Below, in pieces: positions 1 to 10,081 of a DNA stretch of 64,000 nt. Every line of letters begins with the position of its first letter. Position 1 is the first letter of the stretch. The DNA comes from Peribacillus asahii (GTDB lineage: Bacteria > Bacillota > Bacilli > Bacillales > DSM-1321). Below the pieces are notes generated by a model. That model worked only from the letters and a program-made list of their open reading frames with translations, had not been told where the DNA came from and searched no databases. The DNA lies in assembly GCF_004006295.1 (NCBI RefSeq), contig NZ_CP026095.1, positions 4,552,501 through 4,616,500 of the forward strand, written 5' to 3'. Both the position numbers and the translations under genes were made by a program.

Positions 1-521
<521 letters not shown>

Positions 522-593
522 ATTTGACTTGCTCATGTTGTACTTTTTAATAGTGTGTACTCACTTAAAAAATTACGTTGGCGTTTCTGTTTT

Positions 594-612
594 GTTTAGT
601 TTTCAAAGAACT
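594..612 (-). promoter_or_regulatory. rRNA leader element (boxA-like/processing region)
   Basis: On the minus strand this reads GTTCTTTGAAAACTAAAC, the conserved sequence that Bacillus rRNA operons carry in the leader before 16S. It resembles the boxA antitermination signal and flanks the stem used for precursor processing. It sits about 75 bases upstream of the mature 16S end. Confidence 0.6.
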
Positions 613-634
613 ATGTCTTAATGACGCTCAATTA

Positions 635-663
635 ATATACCATATCTTTTTAAAATTAGTCAA
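635..663 (-). promoter_or_regulatory. rrn promoter P2 (sigma-A)
   Basis: On the minus strand a -35 TTGACT (658-663) and a -10 GTATAT (635-640) are separated by exactly 17 bases. The -35 is preceded by AAAAGTTG, which also precedes the distal promoter. It lies about 115 bases upstream of the mature 16S. Confidence 0.7.
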
Positions 664-794
664 CAACTTTTTTGAAATGTTTTTTATCGCCTCAACGAAA
701 GAAAGGATTTTCAAAATCAACTTTCACTTTCATTTTTCAAAGCTTCCCAAAAAGAAATCATCTATTTCGTTAGAATTCCTTCATGGGAGTTATA

Positions 795-823
795 ATATTA
801 CTATCTTAGTATAAAGAAGTCAA
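795..823 (-). promoter_or_regulatory. rrn promoter P1 (sigma-A)
   Basis: On the minus strand -35 TTGACT (818-823) and -10 TAATAT (795-800) are 17 bases apart. The upstream AAAAGTTG is shared with the proximal promoter, so the two form the tandem pair typical of Bacillus rRNA operons. Confidence 0.68.
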
Positions 824-1147
824 CAACTTTTAAAAAAACGCTGAAATAAAACAAGATGTTTTAAGTTAACACAAAAGCCTTTAATGGAGGAACTTTTTCA
901 CATGTGCACTTGTCAAAAAGAACAAGATATCAGAAAGAAGAATTTCTCCTCCATTATTCAGATTAGAACACAAAAAGAAAAGCCCGATAGAGATTTCGAA
1001 CCGCTCCCTTTCAAGTAGAAAGCCGAACGTACTCTTTATAACAGACACTATAAAATTTCAGCAGCTAGAATTATAGGTTGAGGTAAGGCAAAAATGTCAC
1101 CCTTAGAAACACATAAAAGATATAGTAAAGCAATTAAACTCGAAGCC
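824..1147. other. intergenic region between rrn promoters and an acyltransferase
   Basis: About 320 A/T-rich bases without a convincing gene. A 38-codon plus-strand reading frame (902-1018) has a GGAGG motif ahead of it and a CxC near its start, but I cannot relate it to any family and do not call it a gene. Confidence 0.4.
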
Positions 1148-1180
1148 ATAAAAAACTGCACCTCCAATTGGGGTGCAGTT
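1148..1180 (-). terminator. intrinsic terminator after the acyltransferase gene
   Basis: A nine-base-pair stem (AACTGCACC paired with GGTGCAGTT) is followed on the minus strand by six T residues, about 97 bases downstream of the acyltransferase stop codon. Confidence 0.8.
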
Positions 1181-1276
1181 CATTCTCTCACAGAGCTTTT
1201 CTTTCATACTTTATTGCTTTAAACTTTAGCCTAATCTCAAATTCCCAGCATCCTGGCTATGCTTCAGGGAACCCCA

Positions 1277-3316
1277 TCATTCATCTTTGAGTATCTTATT
1301 GATTTTTTCCTCAAAAACAGGTCCAAAACTTTCAGAATAAGTATTGGTTAAATGTCTGTTATCTCGATAAATCACAACATTACCGATAATAGGCTGGAAT
1401 TCACCATTTACTTTAAAGTAATCCGTTAAGTCAATTTTATGCAATGATTTATTCTCATTTTCAAATTTCCTCCAAAATTTTTCATCTTTCTGATTATCTT
1501 CTAAATTCATTTTTTTTGCCGTTTCTTCTAGTCCATCTGTTTCTAATGATTCCAACACATTGAAACTATATCTTGGATCATCACGAATAGCTAACACTTC
1601 CATACCATATTCATCTTTAACATACTGCAGCTGATCAACCATTTGTTGTTGGATTCTATTAACAGACGTATCAGAAGCTGTAGCTTGAGCAACGATAAGA
1701 TCTACATCTGCATCCTTTAGATAATCTAGAACATTATTGACCCAGATACCTTTCAATTCATCATCCGGATACCCTGTTGAAAACCTTGTACCTGAACGAG
1801 TCAGACTCAATACACGATAATTAGAATCTTTTGTTGCTTGTAATATTGCACCTAACCAATGTTCTGAATGGGAACTACCAATCAGGGCAATTGTCGCATC
1901 GTAATTTTCAGTTTTACCATATTCCCCTATTTTTAAGTCACTATCTTCTACACCCTGATTACTGCCATCCAAATGTGCTTGTGGTACGTCATTAAAAGCT
2001 TTGGAAAATGTCGGTATCGGCTCCTTATCAGGTACATCATTAGGATTTTCTACAGCTAACGCTCCTGGATAATTTTCATAGGTTATTTCTTTTTCTAGCT
2101 CAGATTGGTTGATATATACTCCCATCAAAAGAGATCCAATTAAGAGTATATTCACACCACCCATTATCCCAAGTCTATTAAATGATTTATTGTCGGCTGA
2201 GCTTCGAATTGGTTTTTCTATATATCGTGTCATTAAAAAAGATAAGATAATGGATGAAATAATAATAAGGGTTCCAACGATAGCTCCTGGAGTTTCTTGG
2301 ACATTATAACGATAGAACTCTAATAATACCCAATGCCATAAATAGATTCCAAAAGAAATTCCGCCTAGCTTTACCATTACAGATGAACCTAAAAAGCGTT
2401 TGACACCATATTTTGTATCTTGTGTACCAGACAAAACAATGAATAATGCACAGATCATTGGCCATGAGGCAATATACCCCGGAAACATTTCAGATACATT
2501 GAAAACGATTCCGGTTAAAATCAAACCGATTAATCCAAGCCAACCTATTACTGTAGCAATATATTTATTTACCTTCATTGATGATAAATTGATACAAAGC
2601 AAGCTACCTAAAGTAAATTCCCACACACGTGTCATCGTAATGAAATACGCCCACGGTTGATTAATATTCGTTAAATATATTGAGTATATAAAAGAAGAAA
2701 CAAATAATACCCCTAAAATAGTATTGATCAATGTTTTAACTTTAGTTATTTTATATTTTTTTATTAATAATAAAATGAAAGTGAATACCAAAAACCAAAT
2801 CATATAAAATTGTCCTTGTATAGACAAGGCCCAAAAGTGTTCAACAGGTGTTTTCATTTGGCTGGAATCTAAATAATCCGTACTCGAAAAAGCCAGTTGC
2901 CAGTTTTGATAAAAAAACATGGAAGCAAATACTTCACGTATCGTTTTATTTAAAATTGATTCAGGTAATAAAAACCAACTTAAAACCAGAACCATTCCAA
3001 GAATAAAAAATACAGAAGGAAGTAATCTTTTCATTAACTTTGTGATATATAGCCGAAAACGAAATTCTCCTGTTCGATTAATTGTAGAAACAATTGAAGT
3101 AGTAATAAGAAAACCTGAAATTACAAAGAATACATCAACCCCACCAGAAACACGATTAAGCCAGATATGATAGACAGCTACCAATAGTGCGGCAACAAGG
3201 CGTAACCCTTCGATTTCTGGTCTGAATTTACTCTCAATATTAATTAATGGTTGATTCTGAATTCTATCGACTTCAGGTCTACGTTTACTCTCAATCTTAG
3301 CTAATGGTTGATTCAT
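1277..3316 (-). CDS. OatA-type membrane acyltransferase with SGNH domain
   Basis: Predicted membrane O-acyltransferase of 679 residues. An acyltransferase-3 domain of about ten membrane segments covers roughly residues 35-400 and carries the family motif YHIW and the sequence FFVISGFLI. A linker and an extracytoplasmic SGNH/GDSL-like domain follow from about residue 430, with a serine block IGSSHSEHW and a late DNRHLT motif for the catalytic histidine. By family, such proteins O-acetylate peptidoglycan or other wall glycans on the outer membrane face; the exact substrate here is unknown. The start has an AGGAG site. The first 38 residues hold a near-perfect tandem duplication (NQPLAKIESKRRPEV and NQPLINIESKFRPEI). 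It stands alone next to the S-layer gene, so a secondary cell-wall polymer is a possible substrate. Confidence 0.88.
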   Translation of the reverse strand: MNQPLAKIESKRRPEVDRIQNQPLINIESKFRPEIEGLRLVAALLVAVYHIWLNRVSGGVDVFFVISGFLITTSIVSTINRTGEFRFRLYITKLMKRLLPSVFFILGMVLVLSWFLLPESILNKTIREVFASMFFYQNWQLAFSSTDYLDSSQMKTPVEHFWALSIQGQFYMIWFLVFTFILLLIKKYKITKVKTLINTILGVLFVSSFIYSIYLTNINQPWAYFITMTRVWEFTLGSLLCINLSSMKVNKYIATVIGWLGLIGLILTGIVFNVSEMFPGYIASWPMICALFIVLSGTQDTKYGVKRFLGSSVMVKLGGISFGIYLWHWVLLEFYRYNVQETPGAIVGTLIIISSIILSFLMTRYIEKPIRSSADNKSFNRLGIMGGVNILLIGSLLMGVYINQSELEKEITYENYPGALAVENPNDVPDKEPIPTFSKAFNDVPQAHLDGSNQGVEDSDLKIGEYGKTENYDATIALIGSSHSEHWLGAILQATKDSNYRVLSLTRSGTRFSTGYPDDELKGIWVNNVLDYLKDADVDLIVAQATASDTSVNRIQQQMVDQLQYVKDEYGMEVLAIRDDPRYSFNVLESLETDGLEETAKKMNLEDNQKDEKFWRKFENENKSLHKIDLTDYFKVNGEFQPIIGNVVIYRDNRHLTNTYSESFGPVFEEKINKILKDE

Positions 3317-3429
3317 TTCAATTCTATCTCCTACTTGTTATGATTTTATATAATTTCAAATTATATCACCATACAACAATGATTTGTTAACATGGTAGGA
3401 AAAACTCTTTAATTTACATTTACTGATTT

Positions 3430-4060
3430 GACCTTTATCAAACTACTTCCATCAACCACGATAAAATACCATCAATCGGACAATGGATGGACTCAAATAA
3501 AGTAATAGCCCCAACTCCTCGGAAGAAATCAGGACTGATGTTACTCTTATACACGATAGTTTTTCTTCAAGATTCGTTCTACAACAGACTCCACCATTTG
3601 TTTTCAGTGAATTTTCGTTAACATTTTAACCATTAACTCCACATCAATCGTTTTATACTTATCTAAATGTTGCTTTATTAGAAGCCTCTTTACTAGTGAG
3701 TACAAGAACAAAGTCTACTTCATCAATAGAGTATCCTTTTGAAAACGAACATTCTGCTATTCTTCTTTTTCTATGGTACTAATGATGAAACTTAACCGGT
3801 GTAAATAATCTTTTGAATGCAGGAATCTCTTGAAGTTCTTCAAACCTACCTTTTTGGTGAATAAATCTATTTATACCTTTAAATCTTCTTGCTCAAGGTC
3901 CTTGATTTCTTTATATAGGACTGTTGAATCAAGATCTTCTCCATTCTCCTAGCAAACCACTTCTGATATTGGTTTTACTTTAGCTGTTAAAAATAAGTCT
4001 AGATTATGATAACTATCCGCTAACATGCCCCTTTAATTAACAAAAACGCTTTTATATTTA
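3430..4060 (-). pseudogene. possible decayed gene, unidentified
   Basis: No intact gene lies in 3317-4560. Read on the minus strand, pieces look protein-like but are broken by stops and frame changes: ADSYHNLDLFLTAKVKPISE near 3980-4025, YSIDEVDFVLVLTSKEAS near 3690-3740, and a C-terminal stretch with FESIHCPIDGILSWLMEVV ending at a stop near 3441. At least one frameshift (near 3558) and several stops separate them. I do not recognise the family, and the fragments may not all come from one gene. Confidence 0.3.
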
Positions 4061-4449
4061 GAATTCGATATTCTCTTTGTTCAAATTCCATAATTAATTT
4101 AAATGTTTGTGCAAGTTACATAGAGGTGATTCTCAATTCTATTTACCTTCCTCTTATTCCCTATTTTAACATCATTCTAATAAATCTGATAAATTTATAA
4201 AAAACGCTACAAACCTATAGACTTCAGGATTCCCAAAGTTCAGTAAATCATTTCAATCTCGAAATACTCGCCATTTCCCCCTAATTAAAAACCGATTATT
4301 CAAATTATTAATTTTATAAAAATAGGCAAAATAAGCTCATTTCTGAACCTATTTTGCCTATTTTGTTCTATGTTCAATTGGACAAATGTTCTGTTTTTCA
4401 AAATTCTTGTCCAATATATTGGATACGCTATTTGATTCGATTTCTCGAA

Positions 4450-4490
4450 AAAGAAAAGCCCTGCAGAGATTTCACTCTCCACAGAGCTTC
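4450..4490 (-). terminator. intrinsic terminator after the S-layer gene
   Basis: On the minus strand an imperfect stem of about 14 pairs (AAGCTCTGTGGAGA with TCTCTGCAGGGCTT) is followed by a T-rich tract. It lies about 75 bases beyond the S-layer stop codon. Confidence 0.75.
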
Positions 4491-4563
4491 CTTTTATTAA
4501 GAGGACACTTTGTTCAAGATATACCGATTGATGCAAACATCAATCTCGTTTTCTATCACAAGA

Positions 4564-7209
4564 TTATTTTACTGTATTAACAGTAACTGTAGTTCCTTCA
4601 GTTAATTTATTACCAGTTGTATCTTTAGTATCCATGTCTTTATCATCTTGATCATCAGCTGGAAGTACTTTAACTGACAATGCTTGAGCTACATTAAGTT
4701 CGCTTCCGAATGTAACAGTTGCTTTATCATTAGTGAAAGTAATAGCTGTAGCAGTTACTTTAGCTCCATTAACGATGAATTCATAATCGTCAACATTTCC
4801 AGCAGTAACATTTTCACTGAATGTTAATTCTACTTGGTTAGCCAATTTATTATCATCAGAATCAATAAATTTACCTGATTGTAATACTGGTTTAACGTTA
4901 TCAGTTAGAGCAACAAGTTGAGTAAAGGCTTCACCTTTAGCATCCGCCACTTTTTGACCAGCTTTGTTTACAACATTTGTAGAAATCTGTAACGACCCAG
5001 AAGAAGTTTTAGCTACCGACTCTTTTGGAAGTGTAATAATAACTGTTTTCTTGTCTCCAGAGAAATCAATTGTTGTTCCAGCTGGTAATGCTTTACCGTC
5101 TAACGTGTAGTTAGAAACTGTTGTTGCACTATCAGTCATATCAGAATTTGGAGTAGCAAAAGCAACTTTATATTTGTTTGTACCATCTAAAGTAATAGTT
5201 GGAGTAATATCATTTTTAGAAGCATATGTTGCCGTTGTTGTTAATGCAGCATTTTTGTTTCCTGCAGCATCTTTAACCGCACCTTCTTCCAATTTTACAG
5301 AGTAAGTAGCAGCTTTTCCTACTTCTGGAAGTTGGATGTTTAAGAACTCACCAGCAGCTGTCGCAGTTGTTGCTAAAAGTACTCCATCTTTGTAAACCTT
5401 TACTTTAGTTGAATCTGCTAATGTAATGTTTTCATCAAATTTAACTGAAATTAATCCAGTAGCACTAACTGTATTTGTGTTTTCACTCAATACTTTTGGT
5501 CCTACTGCGTCTTTTGTCAATGTAACAGATCCATTATACTCAGCACCAGTAAGATTTGAGTTATCTTTAATATTTGTAATCTTCACTGAAAGAGCTACTG
5601 AATTTTCATCTTTTCCATATAAGCTGTATGAACCTGAAGTAGCATTAGCAGGTACAGTTACGATATATGTTAAGTCAGATGAATCTTCAGGATCTAGAGC
5701 TACTTGAGCTGCAGTATTTGAAGAATCAATGAATAAAATACCGCCTTTTTTTACTTCAAAACTTGGTTCCACTGCAAGTTTTTCACTTACTTTCACTTTG
5801 AAAGTATTTGATTTATCAGCAGTTACACTTGTAATAGATGGAGCTGAAGTATCATCAGAAACAACGTATTGAGTTGCTGCCACAGAAAGAGTATTATTAT
5901 CGCCATCTGTAGCACCGTATACAGTTACACTATGTGTTCCAGCTTTTTTCTCATCTGCTGAAGCCGGACGTTCTACATAATATTTACCATCTTTATTAGT
6001 AGATGCTGGAACAGCTGATAATGCACTTCCATCTACTTTCAATTGAACACCAGAAACTGGTTCATTGAAATATACACGTACATTTGAACCGTTAAGTTCA
6101 GAAGATACTACAGTTGGTGCTGCATTATCAAAGTAGTTAAGTGTAGCAGTCTTATAAGTTGCTACTTTCTTGCTAAGATCTTTAGTTAATACTTCTTCTA
6201 CTTCAACAGTATAGTAATCACCATTTGTAAAGATATCTGTTCCATCAGTTTTATTTAAAAGAACTGTTTTACCATCTTCTTGAAGGTCAGCAGTAAGGCC
6301 TGCTACAGCTGTACCTTTTAATTTCAACTCATAGTTAGCTGCGTTTTCAGCAGTTGTTTTATCAACTTCTTTATTGAAGGTTACTTTGATTTCTTTAGCG
6401 TTAATCGCACTTACACTTGCAACAACAGGAACTTTTAAAGCTTCTACTTTAGCTTCATAAGCTTTGTTGTTTTTCTCAGCAGCTTTTACAAGGTTTCCAG
6501 CTAGTTTAGTATCTTTAGCTTTTAACTCTTCAACTTCAGCTCTAACGCTGTCGATTAATTGACCAGCTTTTTCAATATCTTTTTCGATTAGATTTCCACG
6601 CTCGATTTGTTTGTAAGCAGCGTATACTTTCATTTCAGCATCTACAGCAGCAGATTCTGCTTTAGCTGGAGTTGTGTAAGTTTTTGTTAATAAGCGACGA
6701 GCATCTGGACCGAATACTTTTGAAACCGCTTTTTCGAACTCAGCGATTTTTTTGTTTAATGCAGCTTGTGCTGATTGAACTGTGCTTTGTTTACCAGATT
6801 CGATTGCTTTATCTAGAGCTGTTCTTGAAGATTTTAATGTTACGCTAACTGCTGCAACATAATTTTTCGCGCGGTTTAAAGAAGTTTTGCTTTTCTCTAA
6901 TTTTTTAGTGTAAGCAGCTTTTTTCGCTTTGCTTCCACCTTTTTTAGCGATTTCTGCTTCAGCAGCGATGTAGTATGCTTCAGCTAACTTAACTTCTTTT
7001 CTGATTGCAGAACCGCTAGGAAGTTTGTTGCTTTTCTTAGCAGTGTTGTAGTAAAGGTTGAATGCTTTATCTACTTGTTTTGTAGCTTTTGTGATAGCTT
7101 GATCAACAGAATTTGTTGCAGCGTCTGCTTGTGGTTGTGCCACTGCTACTGCTCCTGTTAAAGCGATTGCTGATGCCGTTGCGATTTTAATTGCTTTCTT
7201 TTTACTCAT
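4564..7209 (-). CDS. S-layer protein, SbsC-like
   Basis: Secreted protein of 881 residues. Residues 1-31 form a signal peptide (MSKKKAIKIATASAIALTGA, cleavage likely after AQPQADA). Residues 32-270 are Lys/Ala-rich helices resembling the triple-helical-bundle N-terminus of Geobacillus stearothermophilus SbsC, which binds secondary cell-wall polymer. From about 270 to the end come repeated beta-sandwich (Ig-like) modules with recurrent signatures such as VTFNKEVD, VKFDENITL and LTFSENVTAG. No SLH motif is present, so anchoring should be through the N-terminal bundle. GGGAG precedes the ATG. The gene is monocistronic with a long leader and its own terminator, as expected for a very highly expressed protein. 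The lattice-forming role is inferred. Confidence 0.85.
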   Translation of the reverse strand: MSKKKAIKIATASAIALTGAVAVAQPQADAATNSVDQAITKATKQVDKAFNLYYNTAKKSNKLPSGSAIRKEVKLAEAYYIAAEAEIAKKGGSKAKKAAYTKKLEKSKTSLNRAKNYVAAVSVTLKSSRTALDKAIESGKQSTVQSAQAALNKKIAEFEKAVSKVFGPDARRLLTKTYTTPAKAESAAVDAEMKVYAAYKQIERGNLIEKDIEKAGQLIDSVRAEVEELKAKDTKLAGNLVKAAEKNNKAYEAKVEALKVPVVASVSAINAKEIKVTFNKEVDKTTAENAANYELKLKGTAVAGLTADLQEDGKTVLLNKTDGTDIFTNGDYYTVEVEEVLTKDLSKKVATYKTATLNYFDNAAPTVVSSELNGSNVRVYFNEPVSGVQLKVDGSALSAVPASTNKDGKYYVERPASADEKKAGTHSVTVYGATDGDNNTLSVAATQYVVSDDTSAPSITSVTADKSNTFKVKVSEKLAVEPSFEVKKGGILFIDSSNTAAQVALDPEDSSDLTYIVTVPANATSGSYSLYGKDENSVALSVKITNIKDNSNLTGAEYNGSVTLTKDAVGPKVLSENTNTVSATGLISVKFDENITLADSTKVKVYKDGVLLATTATAAGEFLNIQLPEVGKAATYSVKLEEGAVKDAAGNKNAALTTTATYASKNDITPTITLDGTNKYKVAFATPNSDMTDSATTVSNYTLDGKALPAGTTIDFSGDKKTVIITLPKESVAKTSSGSLQISTNVVNKAGQKVADAKGEAFTQLVALTDNVKPVLQSGKFIDSDDNKLANQVELTFSENVTAGNVDDYEFIVNGAKVTATAITFTNDKATVTFGSELNVAQALSVKVLPADDQDDKDMDTKDTTGNKLTEGTTVTVNTVK

Positions 7210-7762
7210 TTAGAAAGTAATCTCCCTTCGAATATATCTATATTGTTGCGCTAGGTAGCATTGCTCAAAACAGAACATACTTAATCTAACGACTTTACAG
7301 AACTAACGTCTCAAGTACTAGTAAACTAACTTTATATGTATCTTTGCAAGTTATTTGTTCTACTAGTAGTGCCTTTAGCACAAAAATAAACAACAATGAT
7401 CTAATTAGTAAATCATTCTTGTATAACTATAATAATACAAGTTTTTTGTAATTTCTAGCTTTTTATTAAAATTGTAGACTTATATTTATAGAAATTTATG
7501 GTATATATGGTTATGAGTGTTAAAATCATCCAACAATTAATACAAGTATATTAAAAATAATACAAAACAGTTAATAAAAGTAACTATAATAAACAGGTAC
7601 CTTTGACCAATACTAATAAACCTATTCGTATTAACTAACGTGATATATATACTATTATTTTCTTTAACCTTATCCGTATTTTATTATTCGATAAAAATAA
7701 AATATGGATATTTTTATATGGATAATATTTATTTATCCAATTTTGGAACATTCCAATATAAT
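7210..7762 (-). promoter_or_regulatory. long upstream region of the S-layer gene
   Basis: About 550 bases, extremely A/T-rich, lead into the S-layer gene. Several promoter-like hexamers occur but none stands out, so I do not pick one. An inverted repeat CTTGTAT/ATACAAG (7418-7424 and 7435-7441) lies about 210 bases before the start codon. The ribosome binding site GGGAG is about 10 bases before the ATG. Long untranslated leaders are common for S-layer mRNAs. Confidence 0.45.
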
Positions 7763-7794
7763 AAAAAAGCACCAGTTTAAACTGGTGCTTTTTT
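7763..7794 (-). terminator. perfectly palindromic terminator after the PbpC-like gene
   Basis: A perfect 32-base palindrome, A6-GCACCAGTTTAAACTGGTGC-T6, ends two bases from the stop codon of the transpeptidase gene. It has a T-run in both directions and so could act bidirectionally. Confidence 0.85.
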
Positions 7795-7796
7795 AT

Positions 7797-9800
7797 TCAT
7801 TGTATATATTTTTTCAAAACAGGCTCCATTCGATCAACAACAAAGTGGCTTCCGCCTCGGCCTTTGACATCTTCAATCATCCAAGCCATGAGTAAAGATG
7901 AACTTTTTGTGTCCATAGCGACGAGCCAGCCATTTTCAGTTCCGGTTGAGTTTTTGGATGCTTTAATTTCAGCCGTACCGGTTTTGCCTGCAATGTCGAG
8001 TTTAAGGTCATTAAGACTGTGAGCACTTCCTTTCGGATGCGTGACAACTTGCTTAAGCATACCTGTTAGCTGATTCGCCTGCTTAGCGGTAATGACGTTT
8101 TTCTTCCAAATAGTTGGTTCCATTTTGTCCTTCTGGATAAGTGTCGGGGCAATCACGTTTCCTTCATTTAAAAAGGCCGTATAGGTTGCCGCTAAATGAA
8201 TCGCACTCATTTGCACTTGCCCTTGGCCGTAGCCGCTGTCAGCCAGACGGCCTTCACTGCTTATATCTCCAATACTCGATGCTTTAATCGGATATTCAAG
8301 CGGCAGTGTATCTTCAAAGCCAAAGTCTTTCAGCCCGCTCGTAAATTTATCCTTCCCAAGGTCTAGTGCTTGACGTGCAAAATAGATGTTATCAGAATAA
8401 ATAAGCGCATTTTTCATATCAATTGGAATGCCTGGATTCGCTACACGCGTAATCGAGTGATCTTTCCAATTTGATTTTTTCCATGTGAGCCCTTGAATAC
8501 TGAGCGCTTTATTTGGATCGACGCCGTTTTTCAAAGCAACAGAGGCTGTTAATGCTTTAATCGTTGATCCCGGTGCATAGGTTGAGCTAAAACGATTGAG
8601 CAATGGCTTGTCTTTGTTTTCTTCAAGCGCCTTTTGCTGAGCACTGCTCATGCCAAGTACATATTGGTTCGGATCAAACGATGGACTCGAAACAAGAGCC
8701 AACGTTTCCCCTGTCTTTGGATTGATGGCTGCGGCTGTACCCGCTTCATTGTTATATTGCTTATAAATATCTTGTTGCAGTTCCGCATCAATCGTAAGCG
8801 CAATGAATTCTCCTTCTTTTCCTTTACGCTCTGCAATCACTTTTTCCGTACCATTATCGGCTTTAATATAAATTTTGGCGCCAGCTTCGCCTCGAAGTCG
8901 TTCTTCTAGCAGCTGTTCTAAGCCGCGCTTGCCGATAACATCATTAGCTGTATAGCCTTTTCCTTTTAACTTTTCTAAATCCTCCGCTGATGCTTCACCA
9001 ACATAGCCAATTAAATGAGCAGTAGCTGCACCATATGGATAAACGCGTTCTGTTACTTCCGTTACTGATACGCCAGGTATACTAATAAGCTTAGCAATCT
9101 TCGCGTCATTTTGAGGCAGTTTCTTAATCGGAACAAAATAGCTTGGCTGCACCCAAGATTGGTTCAGTTCTGCTTCAATTTCTTCTACTGACATGTTTAA
9201 CAGCTTAGCGACTTGTGAGATAGCAGCGCTTTCTTCCCCCATCTTCTCTGGGACAATTCCAACTTGAGCCACAGTTCCATTAATTGCAAGACCGTGCTCA
9301 TAGCGGTCGACGATTTCACCGCGAACAGCTGGATATGTTTCAACGGATACTTTTTCGCCCTCTTCAAGCTCTGGGAAAATGTAGTTCGGACCCCACTGAA
9401 TATACCAATTCTCTTTCTCATCTTTTCCTTCTTTCACAAGTGTCGCTTCATTTTTGAATTCCACTGGACCTGCGACCGTCTCCATCGAAACGGAATACGT
9501 TACTTCTACTTTTTCTTCATCTTTATGCTTTGGCAGCTCTTCTGGAAGCTTATATTCTACTTTAAGATCTTCCATTTCAATACCTTTGTAAATCTTCTCA
9601 TAGCGTTCGCTAAACTGTTCTTCACTCATCTCTTTCTTTGCGTCCGCTGACAAATAGTCATACATGCCCTCGAAGTTCTGTTTGTTCCATAATTTTGTAT
9701 AATCGGCGAAACGATCTTCCGGTTTTGGTTCATCTGTACAACCTGTTAGCAGCAATAAACTAGTTAGTATCATGCTGGTGATGAAAGGTCTCTTTTTCAT
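7797..9800 (-). CDS. pbpC: class B penicillin-binding protein, PbpC/MecA type (lipoprotein)
   Basis: Peptidoglycan DD-transpeptidase of 667 residues, the length of B. subtilis PbpC (PBP3). A signal peptide ends in the lipobox LLTGC (Cys21), so it is probably a lipoprotein on the outer membrane face. An NTF2-like MecA N-terminal domain (about 25-145) is followed by a PBP dimerisation domain (about 150-310) and a transpeptidase domain (about 345-660) with all three active-site motifs: STIK near residue 412, SDN near 470 and KTGT near 605. Proteins of this family are related to low-affinity PBP2a, so reduced beta-lactam affinity is possible but cannot be read from sequence. AGGGGG precedes the ATG; the gene stands alone. 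Confidence 0.93.
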   Translation of the reverse strand: MKKRPFITSMILTSLLLLTGCTDEPKPEDRFADYTKLWNKQNFEGMYDYLSADAKKEMSEEQFSERYEKIYKGIEMEDLKVEYKLPEELPKHKDEEKVEVTYSVSMETVAGPVEFKNEATLVKEGKDEKENWYIQWGPNYIFPELEEGEKVSVETYPAVRGEIVDRYEHGLAINGTVAQVGIVPEKMGEESAAISQVAKLLNMSVEEIEAELNQSWVQPSYFVPIKKLPQNDAKIAKLISIPGVSVTEVTERVYPYGAATAHLIGYVGEASAEDLEKLKGKGYTANDVIGKRGLEQLLEERLRGEAGAKIYIKADNGTEKVIAERKGKEGEFIALTIDAELQQDIYKQYNNEAGTAAAINPKTGETLALVSSPSFDPNQYVLGMSSAQQKALEENKDKPLLNRFSSTYAPGSTIKALTASVALKNGVDPNKALSIQGLTWKKSNWKDHSITRVANPGIPIDMKNALIYSDNIYFARQALDLGKDKFTSGLKDFGFEDTLPLEYPIKASSIGDISSEGRLADSGYGQGQVQMSAIHLAATYTAFLNEGNVIAPTLIQKDKMEPTIWKKNVITAKQANQLTGMLKQVVTHPKGSAHSLNDLKLDIAGKTGTAEIKASKNSTGTENGWLVAMDTKSSSLLMAWMIEDVKGRGGSHFVVDRMEPVLKKYIQ

Positions 9801-9896
9801 AACTTCCCCCTCTTAACATTACTCCCTATTATTTTAACAAAAATGGGGCAAAAGTTGTGTGATAGAGTGACTGATTCCGGCAAATTTCTACAAGTC

Positions 9897-9947
9897 GGCA
9901 GAATTATAAGCAAATTTGGCGGGATTCCTTGAAGTTTCAGCGTGAAT
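9897..9947. repeat. degenerate 21-bp repeat array A (GGCGGGATT family)
   Basis: Three diverged units begin at 9897 (GGCAGAATT), 9918 (GGCGGGATT) and 9939 (AGCGTGAAT), exactly 21 bases apart, between the divergent pbpC-like and ywqB genes. It belongs to the same family as the arrays at 25155 and 47710. Confidence 0.55.
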
Positions 9948-10081
9948 CCCCCCTCAAGAAGGAGAGAACGTCTGCACTACTTCAAATCCTTCCCTACATT
10001 AAGGTATAATAAAAGGATGATTGAAATGACAAAGTTTGAATAATAGGTATTTAGCCGATATTAAATAAGTAAGAGAGCGAT

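Noticed and set aside
902..1018. 38-codon ORF with a GGAGG motif upstream and CxC near its start
   Set aside because: Too short and without recognisable family; lies in a gene-poor gap beside rrn. Left as a possibility only.
4300..4580. Short overlapping ORFs on both strands near the S-layer terminator
   Set aside because: Low-complexity A/T-rich translations that cross the terminator hairpin; no family resemblance.
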